NCBI GenBank assembly: GCA_903838055.1
Contig: CAILWV010000046.1
Coordinates: 1-38,730, forward strand
Direction: 5' to 3'
DNA: 38,730 bases
Source: an uncultured Bacteroidota bacterium
GTDB lineage: Bacteria; Bacteroidota; Bacteroidia; Flavobacteriales; Flavobacteriaceae
The notes beneath the pieces are model-generated. The model did not search any database. It saw only the letters and a list, made by a program, of their open reading frames with translations, and was not told the DNA's origin. Position numbers and translations under genes: made by a program. Below, one piece after another: positions 7,157 to 16,180 of this stretch (its first letter is position 1; the number at the start of each line of letters is the position of its first letter).

Positions 7157-8809
7157 TTAATTTTTTTCTAATAATAGAATTTGGAAGGGGGAGTTTATAG
7201 CTACTTTTCCATTTTTAACTATGGAAGTTTTACCCGAATAAACATCTTTTACTTTGTTCCCGTTTTTGAAAATTGTTCCAACAGAAATTTCTTTATTTCC
7301 AAGAGGCAAATCTAATCCTACAACAACTGTATCATTAAAATTTCCTTTTACAAATGTTCTACTGAAAACATAAGGTGTGCTCGAAATTTGTGTGTGAATT
7401 CCAGCGCCAATTGCTGGATGGTTTTTTCTAAAATTACTTAGTTTTTGCCAATGAATTGCAACTTCTTTATTTTTGGAATTTGTTTTAAGTTCTTCCCAAT
7501 TCATTGTAGATCTTAGTGTAGCATCTCCTTTTGTTCCTTCAATATCTAGTGTTCGTGCGCTTTCATCTCCGTAATAAGTTTGTGAAATTCCTGGTGCTAA
7601 TAATAATTTGGTTGCGCTTTCAAATGATTTTTCTCTTTTTTTATCAAAAGGATTTCCATCATCATGTGAAGAAATATAGTTCATTACAGTATTCCCTTTT
7701 AAATCAGAATTCAAAATGTTGGAATATTTAGAAAACAATTCTTCGTAACCCATTTTAGCATCATAAGGAAAAGAAAAATTGATTAGACTAGAAAAGCCAT
7801 TTTCAAAATAATTAACTTTTTTATCGCCAAAATCATAGAATTTTTTAGAACCAATGTTATAGCCATAAACTTCTCCAACCATAAAAAAAGGATTGGAATC
7901 TAATACCTTTTTAGGATTTCTAGATTTATAATCTGCGAAAGCCATATCACATACTTTACGGAAATCTGACCAAACATCTTCTTTTGTATGCTTTGCCGTA
8001 TCTACTCTATAGCCATCAATACCATAATTAGTGATGTAATCGGATAGCCATTTCATGATATAATATTTTGGGGCATGAGGATATCCTGTTTTCTTGAAAA
8101 ATGTATTTAATTCGGCAACTTCATTCTCATAACGACCTTCTTTTTTCCATTTTTCAACCAAGAAAGGAGGTAAATCTACGTTGTCATTACTTTCGGTTTT
8201 AACATCTGGAAGATTTTCTACCAAAGTACAATTGATGTAAGTGTCATACGATTGGTAGGTGCATTTTGGAGAAGTTCGCACCCAATCATTAGGATAAACA
8301 GAATCTTCAGCAGTAACAGGGCCTGTATGATTAATTACAGCGTCTAACATTATTCGGATACCTTTGGCATGCGCCTTTTCAATTAATTCTGATAAATCTT
8401 TTTTTGTTCCATAGCTTGGGTCTAATGAACTCCAATCACGTGTCCAATATCCATGAAATCCATAAGAAAATCCTGTACCTTCATCTACGCCATCATGAAT
8501 TTGCTCTACAATTGGAGTCATCCAAATTACGGTAGTTCCTAATTTATCAAAATAACCATCGTCTAATTTTTGAATTACACCACGAATATCACCACCTTCA
8601 AAACCGCGAAGTTTTCCTGTTTCCTTATTTCTATTGAATGTATGGTCGTTGGTTTTATCCCCATTATTGAATCTATCGGTTAAAAGAAAATATACATTTG
8701 CATTCTCCCAAAGAAAAGGAGTTTTGGTAGAAGTTTTCTTTTTTTGAGCATAATTAGAATAAGAAAATAAAGTAACCAATACTAAAATAAAGATGTTTTT
8801 TGTTTTCAT
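7157..8809 (-). CDS. GH13 alpha-amylase, MalS-like, periplasmic or secreted
   Basis: 550 aa from the ATG at 8809. An upstream in-frame start at 8848 would add 13 residues before a clear signal peptide (MKTKNIFILVLVTLFSYSNYAQ) and would run into the palindrome at 8840-8870, so it is rejected. The GH13 barrel motifs are GIRIMLDAVINHTGP (150-164), GIDGYRVDTAKH with nucleophile D270, VGEVYG with acid/base E313, and SHDDG with D383. The DRFNNGDKTNDH and FEGGDIRGVIQKLD segments recall E. coli MalS (GH13_19), judged from memory. It would cut maltodextrins with Ca2+, probably in the periplasm. It is the last glycosidase of the leftward sugar operon, and no T9SS tail is seen. Confidence 0.9.
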   Translation of the reverse strand: MKTKNIFILVLVTLFSYSNYAQKKKTSTKTPFLWENANVYFLLTDRFNNGDKTNDHTFNRNKETGKLRGFEGGDIRGVIQKLDDGYFDKLGTTVIWMTPIVEQIHDGVDEGTGFSYGFHGYWTRDWSSLDPSYGTKKDLSELIEKAHAKGIRIMLDAVINHTGPVTAEDSVYPNDWVRTSPKCTYQSYDTYINCTLVENLPDVKTESNDNVDLPPFLVEKWKKEGRYENEVAELNTFFKKTGYPHAPKYYIMKWLSDYITNYGIDGYRVDTAKHTKEDVWSDFRKVCDMAFADYKSRNPKKVLDSNPFFMVGEVYGYNIGSKKFYDFGDKKVNYFENGFSSLINFSFPYDAKMGYEELFSKYSNILNSDLKGNTVMNYISSHDDGNPFDKKREKSFESATKLLLAPGISQTYYGDESARTLDIEGTKGDATLRSTMNWEELKTNSKNKEVAIHWQKLSNFRKNHPAIGAGIHTQISSTPYVFSRTFVKGNFNDTVVVGLDLPLGNKEISVGTIFKNGNKVKDVYSGKTSIVKNGKVAINSPFQILLLEKN

Positions 8810-8839
8810 AAATTTTGTTTTCAGATATTCAATGCTATT

Positions 8840-8870
8840 AGACCTCAAAGTTTTAAAACATTTGAGGTCT
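8840..8870. repeat. Degenerate REP-like palindrome between two glycosidase genes
   Basis: AGACCTCAAA at 8840-8849 is mirrored by TTTGAGGTCT at 8861-8870, with TTTTAAAA in the centre. The CCTCAAA/TTTGAGG arms are the same as in the two palindromes flanking the RAYT gene at 13171-13749. It lies between the GH31 stop and the MalS-like GH13 start. Confidence 0.75.
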
Positions 8871-8876
8871 GGCTGA

Positions 8877-11249
8877 TTAATATTCTATTGTTATTTCTGG
8901 ATTAGTTCCTTTTTCCCATGGGATAGATATTTCTAAAGGATTTTTAAATGTTTTGTAAACTCGTTCTTGACCATTTACTAATATTCTTTTAGGATGGATG
9001 TTATGAATTACTAAGTTTACATTTTTTGACTTAGATATAAAATTCTTTCCAATTTTAGTGTTAAAATTAATTTTCTGAATATTGTTTGTAATCTGGCTGT
9101 TGAATGTAAGTAATTCGAATTCTCCTTTTTCGTAAGCATTTGGAGTTGTACCGTCATCATTATATAATTCTCCCGAAGAAGAAGGCGTAGTTTCATCAAA
9201 ATAATAATGCAAATCAAAATTATCTAAGGAATAGTCACTAGTATTTTGAATGGTTTTAATCCTAGGAATAAAACTTCCGCCTTTAACATAAACAGGAATA
9301 TGATCTTCTGAAACTGTAATTATTTGTTTAGTATTAGCTTTATATTCCTTATCGGAATAAAAATCAAACCAATTGCCGGTTGTGTTAGGAAATTGCACTT
9401 CGGTTTCTGTTACATTAGCAGTAGTAATAGGTTTAATTAAAAAACTAGTTCCCCAATAATATTGATCTGATTTCAAATCATTTTGTAATGTATTGGTTTC
9501 GTTTTTTATATAAAATGGACGCATTAATGCCTTCCCTGTTTGATTGTTTTCAAAAGCTAAAGTGTAATTGTAAGGCAATAATTGGTAGCGTAATTCCACT
9601 TGTTTTTTGGCTTTTTCTTTAGTGACAATATCTTTATTGGCAACTTCCGAAGCCACTTCTTCTTGCGCATGCGGACGAAAAATTGGTGTGAAAACACCAT
9701 ATTGTAACCAACGTAAATACAATTCGTTATCGAAATAATCACCTGCAAATCCACCTAAATCAGAATGCATATAGGCCATTCCTTGCATGCCCATTTGCAC
9801 TGCAATTCCAACTTGACTTTGCAATCCGCCCCAACTTCTACTTACATCACCACTCCAAGGAATCATTCCAAAGCGTTGGCTACCTGAATATCCAGCGCGC
9901 ATTAAAATAAAAGGGCGAGTAGAAGGAAAATCTTTTTTATAGCCATCGGAAATTAATTTAGCCCAATTATGTCCATAAATATTGTGAACTTCATCTGCTT
10001 TTCCACCAGCCGTAATTGCAGTGGTTGGGAAAACTTCAGGCTCCCCTAAATCACCCCAAAGTCCACCAATACCTTGGTTAATTAATCGTTTGTAAACATT
10101 CCAAAACCATTGTTTTCCTTCTGGCTTAAAGACATCGATAATTCCAGTATTTCCGAAATAAAAGTCCCAAGTTGCAGGAGTTCCATCGACATTAGTTGCT
10201 AATACTTTATTATTAACTGTTTCTTGCCATTTAGAAGATGTTGTAAGAATAAATGGTTCTGTTATTAGTATTGTTTTGATATTTTTTTTATTCAAATCGG
10301 CTATCATTTTATCCGGATTAGGGAAGTTGTCTTTATCCCAATCTAAATTACCCATGGTTCCTTTGATACTTTTTCCAAACCAATATAAATCTAAAATTAT
10401 TGCATCTACTGGTGTTTTGCTGTCTTCAAATTTTTTAATTGTTTTCTCTACTTCTTCTTGCGAATGGTATCCAAAACGACTTGAAAAATTACCAAATGCC
10501 CAACGAGGGGGTAGTGGTTGATTACCGGTTAGCGAAGTATAATTAGAAGTTAATTCTTCCCAAGAATCTCCTGCAATAACTTGATATGTTTTTCTTCCAG
10601 AAATGGTTTCGTAAGAAAGGGTATTATCTTTTTTACTGTCTAAATCCAAATAGCCAATAGCTGCATTGTCAAAATGAACCGCATACAATTGAGAAGATAA
10701 TACCAACGGCATGCAAAAATTCATTAATTCTGCATAGGTTTCATAGCCATAACTAGCACGATTATATAGTTTTAATCTGTTGCCACGTCGGTTCATAGTT
10801 TCAAATGCTCTAGCCCCACCGCCATATAGTTTTTCTTGGGGAGTGATATTAAATTCTAGAGTTTCTAATCCATCTTTTTTCAGATATCCATTTTTTTCAG
10901 ATAAAATCATTACACCATTTTTTAAGTAGGAAATTTTAAATGGGGCTTTGTCAATAAGAATTGTAATGTCTTTAGAATATAGCATTAATGCATTAACTCC
11001 GTTTGTTAATTTTATCTTGCTTTTTTCTGGAGTTTTAATTACCGCTTCAGAAATTGGGTTGAAAGTTTCTCCATTTGGAATAAAAGAGGTTTCAACAATT
11101 TTGTCGGATATATATTTTATTAGGTAATATCCATCGTTAGTTTTTACTTCTAAAATATTTTTTTTCCAAACATGTGAAAGATAACTTCTATTTGCATTTT
11201 GGGCAAATGAAAATGCAGTAATAAGTAGAAAGCAAATTATTTTTTTCAT
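8877..11249 (-). CDS. GH31 alpha-glucosidase family protein
   Basis: 790 aa with an N-terminal signal peptide (residues 1-16, ending FSFAQ), so probably periplasmic. The order is an N-terminal beta-sandwich (about 20-240), a catalytic TIM barrel from about 245, and C-terminal beta domains with a DUF5110-like end. The nucleophile is D400 in GGLWGDLGEPEVF, and the acid/base is D468 in IPWSGDVSRSW. These are the two GH31 signatures. It would release glucose from the non-reducing end of maltodextrins. Some GH31 enzymes with WGDLGEPE-type sites are alpha-transglucosylases, so transfer activity is a real alternative. It overlaps no neighbour and starts 10 bases after the SusA-like gene, in the same operon. 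Confidence 0.93.
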   Translation of the reverse strand: MKKIICFLLITAFSFAQNANRSYLSHVWKKNILEVKTNDGYYLIKYISDKIVETSFIPNGETFNPISEAVIKTPEKSKIKLTNGVNALMLYSKDITILIDKAPFKISYLKNGVMILSEKNGYLKKDGLETLEFNITPQEKLYGGGARAFETMNRRGNRLKLYNRASYGYETYAELMNFCMPLVLSSQLYAVHFDNAAIGYLDLDSKKDNTLSYETISGRKTYQVIAGDSWEELTSNYTSLTGNQPLPPRWAFGNFSSRFGYHSQEEVEKTIKKFEDSKTPVDAIILDLYWFGKSIKGTMGNLDWDKDNFPNPDKMIADLNKKNIKTILITEPFILTTSSKWQETVNNKVLATNVDGTPATWDFYFGNTGIIDVFKPEGKQWFWNVYKRLINQGIGGLWGDLGEPEVFPTTAITAGGKADEVHNIYGHNWAKLISDGYKKDFPSTRPFILMRAGYSGSQRFGMIPWSGDVSRSWGGLQSQVGIAVQMGMQGMAYMHSDLGGFAGDYFDNELYLRWLQYGVFTPIFRPHAQEEVASEVANKDIVTKEKAKKQVELRYQLLPYNYTLAFENNQTGKALMRPFYIKNETNTLQNDLKSDQYYWGTSFLIKPITTANVTETEVQFPNTTGNWFDFYSDKEYKANTKQIITVSEDHIPVYVKGGSFIPRIKTIQNTSDYSLDNFDLHYYFDETTPSSSGELYNDDGTTPNAYEKGEFELLTFNSQITNNIQKINFNTKIGKNFISKSKNVNLVIHNIHPKRILVNGQERVYKTFKNPLEISIPWEKGTNPEITIEY

Positions 11250-11259
11250 TGCAAGTAAT

Positions 11260-13092
11260 TTATTTTAATTCTAATATTAATGCCGATTGTCCTTCAATTT
11301 CCAAATCTCCTTGTAAATTAACTTGCTTATTAGAAAGCACTTCGGTTGCGGATAAATGGGCTTTAATATTTTCTTTAAATCGGTCTAATTTCAATGTTTG
11401 TTTTTCAGCATTATTATTCAATACCACCATCACAGTTTCTGATTCATTGTATCTAAAATAGACATATACATTATTTTCGGTTGCATAATGCATTGTTTTG
11501 CCAGAATGAATAACGGATTTGTTTTTTCTCCAATTGAACAATTTGGCCGAGAAATCATGAAATTTTTGTTGCTCTTCATTACGTCCTAAATTAGTGAACG
11601 CATTATTGTTATCTCCATTCCACCCACCAGGAAAATCTCTTCTAATATCGCCATCCCCAACATTTTTACTACCAGCCATTCCAATTTCTGAGCCATAATA
11701 AATTTGTGGAATTCCTCTAATAGTAGCAATTAAAGTCATGGCCAATTTATATTTATTAAGGTCATTTTTATAAATAGTATTAAATCGGTCGGTGTCGTGA
11801 TTTTCAGTAAAAACTAAAATGTTGTTTATATTTGGATACAGAAAATCGTTTGTGAAATTTTCATATACTTTAACCATTCCTGTATTCCAATTTGCTTTCT
11901 CTTCATTAAAAACACCACCATTAATAATTTCTTGTAGAGTGAAATCCATAACACTTGGCAAATAAGAATTAAAACTTTCAATAGCTCCTATCTTACTGTC
12001 TTTTTGCCAATAAGCATTTTGTGCAGGGTTATGGTACCATACTTCACCAACAATATTAAAATTTGGATATTCATCCATCACGGCTTTAGTCCATTTTGAG
12101 ACGCCATTTTTATCTCCATAGGGATAGGTGTCTACCCTAAAGCCATCTAAATCTGCATATTCAATCCACCAAATTGCATTTTGAATAAGATAATTTAACA
12201 CTAAAGGATTGGATTGATTTAAATCGGGCATTGATTTCACAAACCAACCGTCCGTATATAATTTTTTGTCGCTTTCAGATGCATTAGTATCAAATTGCGA
12301 ATTCATTCTATAGTTGGTTTGTTTAAATCCAGGAAATTGATGAATCCAATCGTAAGTTGGTAAATCGTTCATCATCCAATGTTTATATCCCCAATGGTTG
12401 GTTACATAATCCATAATGTTTTTCATTCCTCGTTTATGTAACTCAGAACTTAATCTTAGATAATCTTCATTACTGCCAAATCGAGAATCAATTTTGTAAA
12501 CATCCGACTGTCCATAACCATGATAGGATCCTCTTTCATCATTATCTTCACAAAGAGGTGTTGGCCAAACAGCTGTCGCGCCAAGCTCTTTTATGTAATC
12601 TAAATTTTTTATTATTCCTTCAATATCTCCACCATGGCGGCCATCGATTTTATTTCGATTGGCTTTTTCAATTGTTTCTTTAGTAGAATCATTATTTGTG
12701 TTTCCATTAGCAAAACGGTCCGACATGATAAGGTAAATCAAATCAGAGCTGTCATATCCTTTACGGAATCGAGAATTTTCTTTTCTACCTTTAAGGGAAT
12801 AGTTTTGGGTAAATGATTTGTCTTTGTTTTTGAAAGTGAAAACAAAATCTTGAGCCATTACATTTTTTGTGTCAATGGTTACAAAAACATAATTTGGATT
12901 TTCAGTTTTTTGAACACCTTTAATGACAATTCCATTAGAAACAGAAACTTCATTATACGCAATATTTTTTCCGTAGAACATTATTTGTACTTCCGAAAGA
13001 TTCATGTCGCTATACCAAAATGGAGGTTCTATTTTGTCAATTTGAGCGAAAGAGATTGTTGTGATTAGTAAGAAGAAGAGGGTTTTTTTCAT
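11260..13092 (-). CDS. SusA-like GH13 neopullulanase/cyclomaltodextrinase
   Basis: 610 aa with a signal peptide (1-16, ending ISFAQ). Residues about 20-105 form the cyclomaltodextrinase N-terminal beta domain (IEPPFWYSDM, then MFYGKNIAY). The GH13 barrel follows: RGMKNIMDYVTNHWG (221-235), LDGFRVDTYPYGD with nucleophile D321, IVGEVWYHNP with acid/base E350 and FTENHDTDRF with D433. A C-terminal beta domain ends at LILELK. This is the architecture of Bacteroides SusA, a periplasmic neopullulanase cutting maltooligosaccharides and cyclodextrins to maltose and small products. It heads the glycosidase block after the RAYT insertion, and its start lies 20 bases downstream of the palindrome at 13113-13146. 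Confidence 0.92.
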   Translation of the reverse strand: MKKTLFFLLITTISFAQIDKIEPPFWYSDMNLSEVQIMFYGKNIAYNEVSVSNGIVIKGVQKTENPNYVFVTIDTKNVMAQDFVFTFKNKDKSFTQNYSLKGRKENSRFRKGYDSSDLIYLIMSDRFANGNTNNDSTKETIEKANRNKIDGRHGGDIEGIIKNLDYIKELGATAVWPTPLCEDNDERGSYHGYGQSDVYKIDSRFGSNEDYLRLSSELHKRGMKNIMDYVTNHWGYKHWMMNDLPTYDWIHQFPGFKQTNYRMNSQFDTNASESDKKLYTDGWFVKSMPDLNQSNPLVLNYLIQNAIWWIEYADLDGFRVDTYPYGDKNGVSKWTKAVMDEYPNFNIVGEVWYHNPAQNAYWQKDSKIGAIESFNSYLPSVMDFTLQEIINGGVFNEEKANWNTGMVKVYENFTNDFLYPNINNILVFTENHDTDRFNTIYKNDLNKYKLAMTLIATIRGIPQIYYGSEIGMAGSKNVGDGDIRRDFPGGWNGDNNNAFTNLGRNEEQQKFHDFSAKLFNWRKNKSVIHSGKTMHYATENNVYVYFRYNESETVMVVLNNNAEKQTLKLDRFKENIKAHLSATEVLSNKQVNLQGDLEIEGQSALILELK

Positions 13093-13112
13093 ATTGTTTT
13101 TTTGTTTTCTAT

Positions 13113-13146
13113 AAACCTCAAAGGTTTTTAAAAACCTTTGAGGTTT
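13113..13146. repeat. Perfect REP-type palindrome on the SusA side of the RAYT gene
   Basis: A perfect 34-base palindrome: AAACCTCAAAGGTTTTT at 13113-13129 and its exact complement at 13130-13146. It lies 24 bases beyond the RAYT stop and 20 bases before the SusA-like start. The inner arm AAACCTCAAAGGTTT is identical to that of the palindrome at 13767-13799. Confidence 0.95.
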
Positions 13147-13170
13147 TGAATGATAATTATATTTTTAATT

Positions 13171-13749
13171 TTAATCAAAATCTTCATAATTACCTTTTCT
13201 GAAAATTTCATTATGTTGATATAAAAAATTGTCTTTATTTTCAAATAGATCTATTACTTCATTTCTTAATAAAAGAGTTGGTTTTTTAGATAGAATAGAT
13301 AGAAAAGATGAATATTTATAGTCGAAATAATTATCCTGAAAATTGTGCTTGACCGGATTCAAATGAATATAAATGATCACATTTCTTAAATAGTTTTCGG
13401 TATTTATTCTTTCTCTTTTAAAACGAACTTTAAATAAACTTCCTTCTCTATTGTATTTTTTATTGATAGCTTTAGTGTAGGCATTAAATAAATTTGAAAA
13501 AGGTTGGTGAATTTTTTCTATTGGTATTTTTTTTTCAATTTCTTCTTTTGTTTTTATTTTTAAAACTAAATGAAAATGATTTTTCATTAAACAATAGGAG
13601 TAGAGGTCTACAATTGGTGTCAAATGATTTTTTATTAATTTTAAAAAATATAAATAATTTTCATCTTCAATAAATAGATTTTCTTTATTATTCCCTCTAT
13701 TGAAAATGTGGTAAAAACAATCAGGCTCTAAAATGTCTTGCTTTTCCAT
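13171..13749 (-). CDS. REP-associated tyrosine transposase (RAYT, Y1_Tnp/IS200-like)
   Basis: 192 aa. It has the RAYT/Y1 transposase fold: FYHIFNRGNNKENLF (residues 12-26) and the metal-binding HUH motif H58-F-H60 in CLMKNHFHLVL. Then come NREGSLFKVRFKRERI (100-115) and the ENYLRNVIIYIHLNPVKH helix (118-135), which carries the candidate nucleophile tyrosine (Y120 or Y127). Family knowledge: RAYTs are domesticated single-copy relatives of IS200/IS605 transposases that bind and cut REP palindromes in single-stranded DNA. Here it is bracketed by two near-identical palindromes, the expected arrangement. It is intact and lies in the same direction as the sugar operon, between maltose phosphorylase and the SusA-like gene. 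Confidence 0.92.
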   Translation of the reverse strand: MEKQDILEPDCFYHIFNRGNNKENLFIEDENYLYFLKLIKNHLTPIVDLYSYCLMKNHFHLVLKIKTKEEIEKKIPIEKIHQPFSNLFNAYTKAINKKYNREGSLFKVRFKRERINTENYLRNVIIYIHLNPVKHNFQDNYFDYKYSSFLSILSKKPTLLLRNEVIDLFENKDNFLYQHNEIFRKGNYEDFD

Positions 13750-13766
13750 AACTTATATTAAAATGA

Positions 13767-13799
13767 AAACCTCAAAGGTTTTTGAAACCTTTGAGGTTT
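13767..13799. repeat. REP-type palindrome on the GH65 side of the RAYT gene
   Basis: AAACCTCAAAGGTTT at 13767-13781 and its exact complement at 13785-13799, separated by TTG: a 15-base-pair stem. It lies 14 bases after the GH65 stop and 17 bases before the RAYT start. It shares both arms with the palindrome at 13113-13146, differing only in the centre. Confidence 0.95.
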
Positions 13800-13813
13800 G
13801 TGTTTGCAAGAAA

Positions 13814-16117
13814 TTAAACCGTTACCAATCTATTCGGCTCGACCAATATTTCTTTTCCATTAACAAAAACATTGATTTGATTATCTCCTTCTAGTGAGAA
13901 AGAGGTTTTTGTTTGGTTAACGGCAACTTTTATTATTTGATTTCTGAAATTTATTTTAAAAGAATAACCTTCCCATTCTTTAGGGATTTTTGGTTCAAAA
14001 TGTAAAGTGTTCTCTTTTACTCGCATTCCTCCAAATCCTTCAACAATACTCATCCAAGTTCCAGCCATTGAGGTTATATGACAACCTTCTTCTACTTCTT
14101 TGTTGTAATCATCTAAATCTAAACGTGAAGTTCTTAAATAGAATGTGTAGGCTTGTTCCATTCTGCCTAATGTAGCTGCTTGAATAGAGTGAACACAAGG
14201 AGAAAGGGAACTTTCATGAACTGTATATGGCTCATAAAAATCAAAATGTTTCTCTAATTCTTCTTTTGTAAAATGATCTTCAAAGAAATAAAAACCTTGA
14301 AGAGTGTCCGCTTGCTTGATATATGGAGAACGCAAAATTCTGTCCCAAGACCATTTTTGATTAATTGGACGTTGCGATTTATCTAAATCATGGACTTTTA
14401 CCAGTTCTTTATCTAAAAACCCGTCTTGTTGTAAATAAACGCCATGTTCTTCAGAATAAGGAAAGTACATATTATCTGCAACTGCTTTCCAATGTGTAAT
14501 TTCAGATTTATCTAAATTTACTTTACTCATTATTCGAGTAAAATCGGAAACGTATTCTTTTTCTGTTTTATCTATTTGTTCAATTGCATAATCAATACAC
14601 CATTTAGCTAAATAATTAGTATAAAAATTATTATTTACGTTATTTTCATATTCATTAGGACCTGTTACACCAAGAATCACATATTGATTTCTGTAAGTAG
14701 AATAAGTTGCTCTTTGGTGCCAAAAACGCGCAATGGCAATAAGAACTTCCAATCCTTTTTCAGGGATATACGAATAATCTCCGGTATAACGGTAGTAGTT
14801 GAAAATTGCAAAAGCGATTGCTCCATTTCTATGAATTTCTTCAAAAGTAATTTCCCATTCGTTATGACATTCTTCCCCATTCATAGTAACCATTGGGTAT
14901 AAGGCAGCACCATTTTTGAAACCTAATTTTGTAGCATTTTCAATGGCTTTATCCAATTGATTATATCGGTAAGTCAATAAGTTTCTTGCTACTTGTTGGT
15001 CTTTAGTGGCCATATAAAATGGAATGCAATAGGCTTCAGTATCCCAATAAGTAGAACCGCCATATTTCTCACCAGTAAATCCTTTTGGACCAATATTTAA
15101 TCGAGAATCCTTGCCTAAATAGGTTTGATTTAATTGAAAAATATTAAAGCGAATTCCTTGTTGTGCTTTTACATCTCCATCAATGGTAATGTCACTCATT
15201 TCCCAGATTTTTGCCCAGGCCTGTTTTTGATTATCCAATAATTGAGAATAACCAATTTCAAGTCCTTTAATAATTACTTTTTGGGCTGCTTCTTTTGTGT
15301 TTTCGTGATTTAAGGAAACGGTATAACCCCCAAGTTTTTGAAAAGAACTAGTTTGGCCTTTAGCAACAGAAACTTCATAGGTAAATTGTAAATTATCAGA
15401 AGTTTTGTCAACAGCAATTGGACTGCAGTTTAAATTATTTCCATCCAGCAAAATTGAATTTTGCATAAAAGTGGTTGCTGTAAAATGTGTTTTAAAAGTT
15501 CTTGCAGTTACAAAACCTTCATTTGTAGAATTAGCAACCTCTAATGGTTCCCAGAATTTTTCTTCCCAGTTTGCATCTTCATTTTGAACTCCGGCATCTA
15601 GATAAGGTTTGTAGGTAATTTTGGCATCTCCATTTAATGGTTTGATCTCAAAATTAATAACTCCCAATTCATCTATATCCAAAGAAAGAAAACGAGTGAT
15701 TTTAGCTGCAATTTCAGTTCCATTTTGCAATGTAGCATCGAAAGAACGGTAATAAATACCCTCTTTCATGTTCAATTCTCGACGGAAATTAGCAACCGAT
15801 TTACATTTTGCTAAATCTAATATTTCACCATTGATTTCAATATTAATTCCAATCCAATTTGGAGCATTTAATACTTTTGCAAAATACTCAGGATAGCCAT
15901 TTTTCCACCAACCCACTTTTGTTTTGTCCGGATAATAAATTCCGGCAATATAACTTCCTTGAAAAGTTTCTCCAGAATAATTTTCTTCAAAATTGGCTCT
16001 TTGTCCCATAGCACCGTTTCCGATACTGAACAAACTCTCGGATGATTTTACGCTTTCGGCATCAAATCCTTCTTCAATAATTGACCAATTGTCTGGTTTT
16101 ATATAATCTTGATTCAT
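13814..16117 (-). CDS. GH65 maltose phosphorylase
   Basis: 767 aa with no signal peptide, so cytoplasmic. It would split maltose with phosphate into glucose and beta-glucose-1-phosphate. The order is an N-terminal beta-sandwich (about 1-265), a linker, an (alpha/alpha)6 barrel (about 320-690) and a small C-terminal beta domain. Signatures seen are YGGSTYWDTEAYCIPFY (352-368), GEECHNEWEITFEEIHRNG (414-432) and VTGPNEYENNVNNNFYTN, with E489 at the general-acid position. HESSLSPCVHS supplies the phosphate-binding region. The next upstream gene is beta-phosphoglucomutase, which consumes the beta-glucose-1-phosphate, so maltose is the likely substrate. Kojibiose, nigerose or trehalose phosphorylases share this fold and cannot be fully excluded. 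Confidence 0.92.
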   Translation of the reverse strand: MNQDYIKPDNWSIIEEGFDAESVKSSESLFSIGNGAMGQRANFEENYSGETFQGSYIAGIYYPDKTKVGWWKNGYPEYFAKVLNAPNWIGINIEINGEILDLAKCKSVANFRRELNMKEGIYYRSFDATLQNGTEIAAKITRFLSLDIDELGVINFEIKPLNGDAKITYKPYLDAGVQNEDANWEEKFWEPLEVANSTNEGFVTARTFKTHFTATTFMQNSILLDGNNLNCSPIAVDKTSDNLQFTYEVSVAKGQTSSFQKLGGYTVSLNHENTKEAAQKVIIKGLEIGYSQLLDNQKQAWAKIWEMSDITIDGDVKAQQGIRFNIFQLNQTYLGKDSRLNIGPKGFTGEKYGGSTYWDTEAYCIPFYMATKDQQVARNLLTYRYNQLDKAIENATKLGFKNGAALYPMVTMNGEECHNEWEITFEEIHRNGAIAFAIFNYYRYTGDYSYIPEKGLEVLIAIARFWHQRATYSTYRNQYVILGVTGPNEYENNVNNNFYTNYLAKWCIDYAIEQIDKTEKEYVSDFTRIMSKVNLDKSEITHWKAVADNMYFPYSEEHGVYLQQDGFLDKELVKVHDLDKSQRPINQKWSWDRILRSPYIKQADTLQGFYFFEDHFTKEELEKHFDFYEPYTVHESSLSPCVHSIQAATLGRMEQAYTFYLRTSRLDLDDYNKEVEEGCHITSMAGTWMSIVEGFGGMRVKENTLHFEPKIPKEWEGYSFKINFRNQIIKVAVNQTKTSFSLEGDNQINVFVNGKEILVEPNRLVTV

Positions 16118-16180
16118 TTTGTGTTTATAGTTTAAAAGTTTAGAAGCTAAAAGTTAGGGTTCCCAAATTTTAATTCTTAA

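Noticed and set aside
8810..8848. Upstream start for the MalS-like amylase
   Set aside because: It would add 13 polar residues before a normal signal peptide and would start inside the REP-like palindrome.
9017..9217. Short open frames inside the glycosidase, susC and ppiD-like genes
   Set aside because: They are alternate-frame readings of strong coding genes, with no signal, motif or leader of their own.
13113..13799. RAYT-flanking palindromes as terminal inverted repeats of a classical insertion sequence, or as a CRISPR
   Set aside because: Each copy is itself a palindrome, there is no target duplication I can see, the enzyme is an HUH/Y1 type that does not use terminal inverted repeats, and there are no spacer-repeat units.
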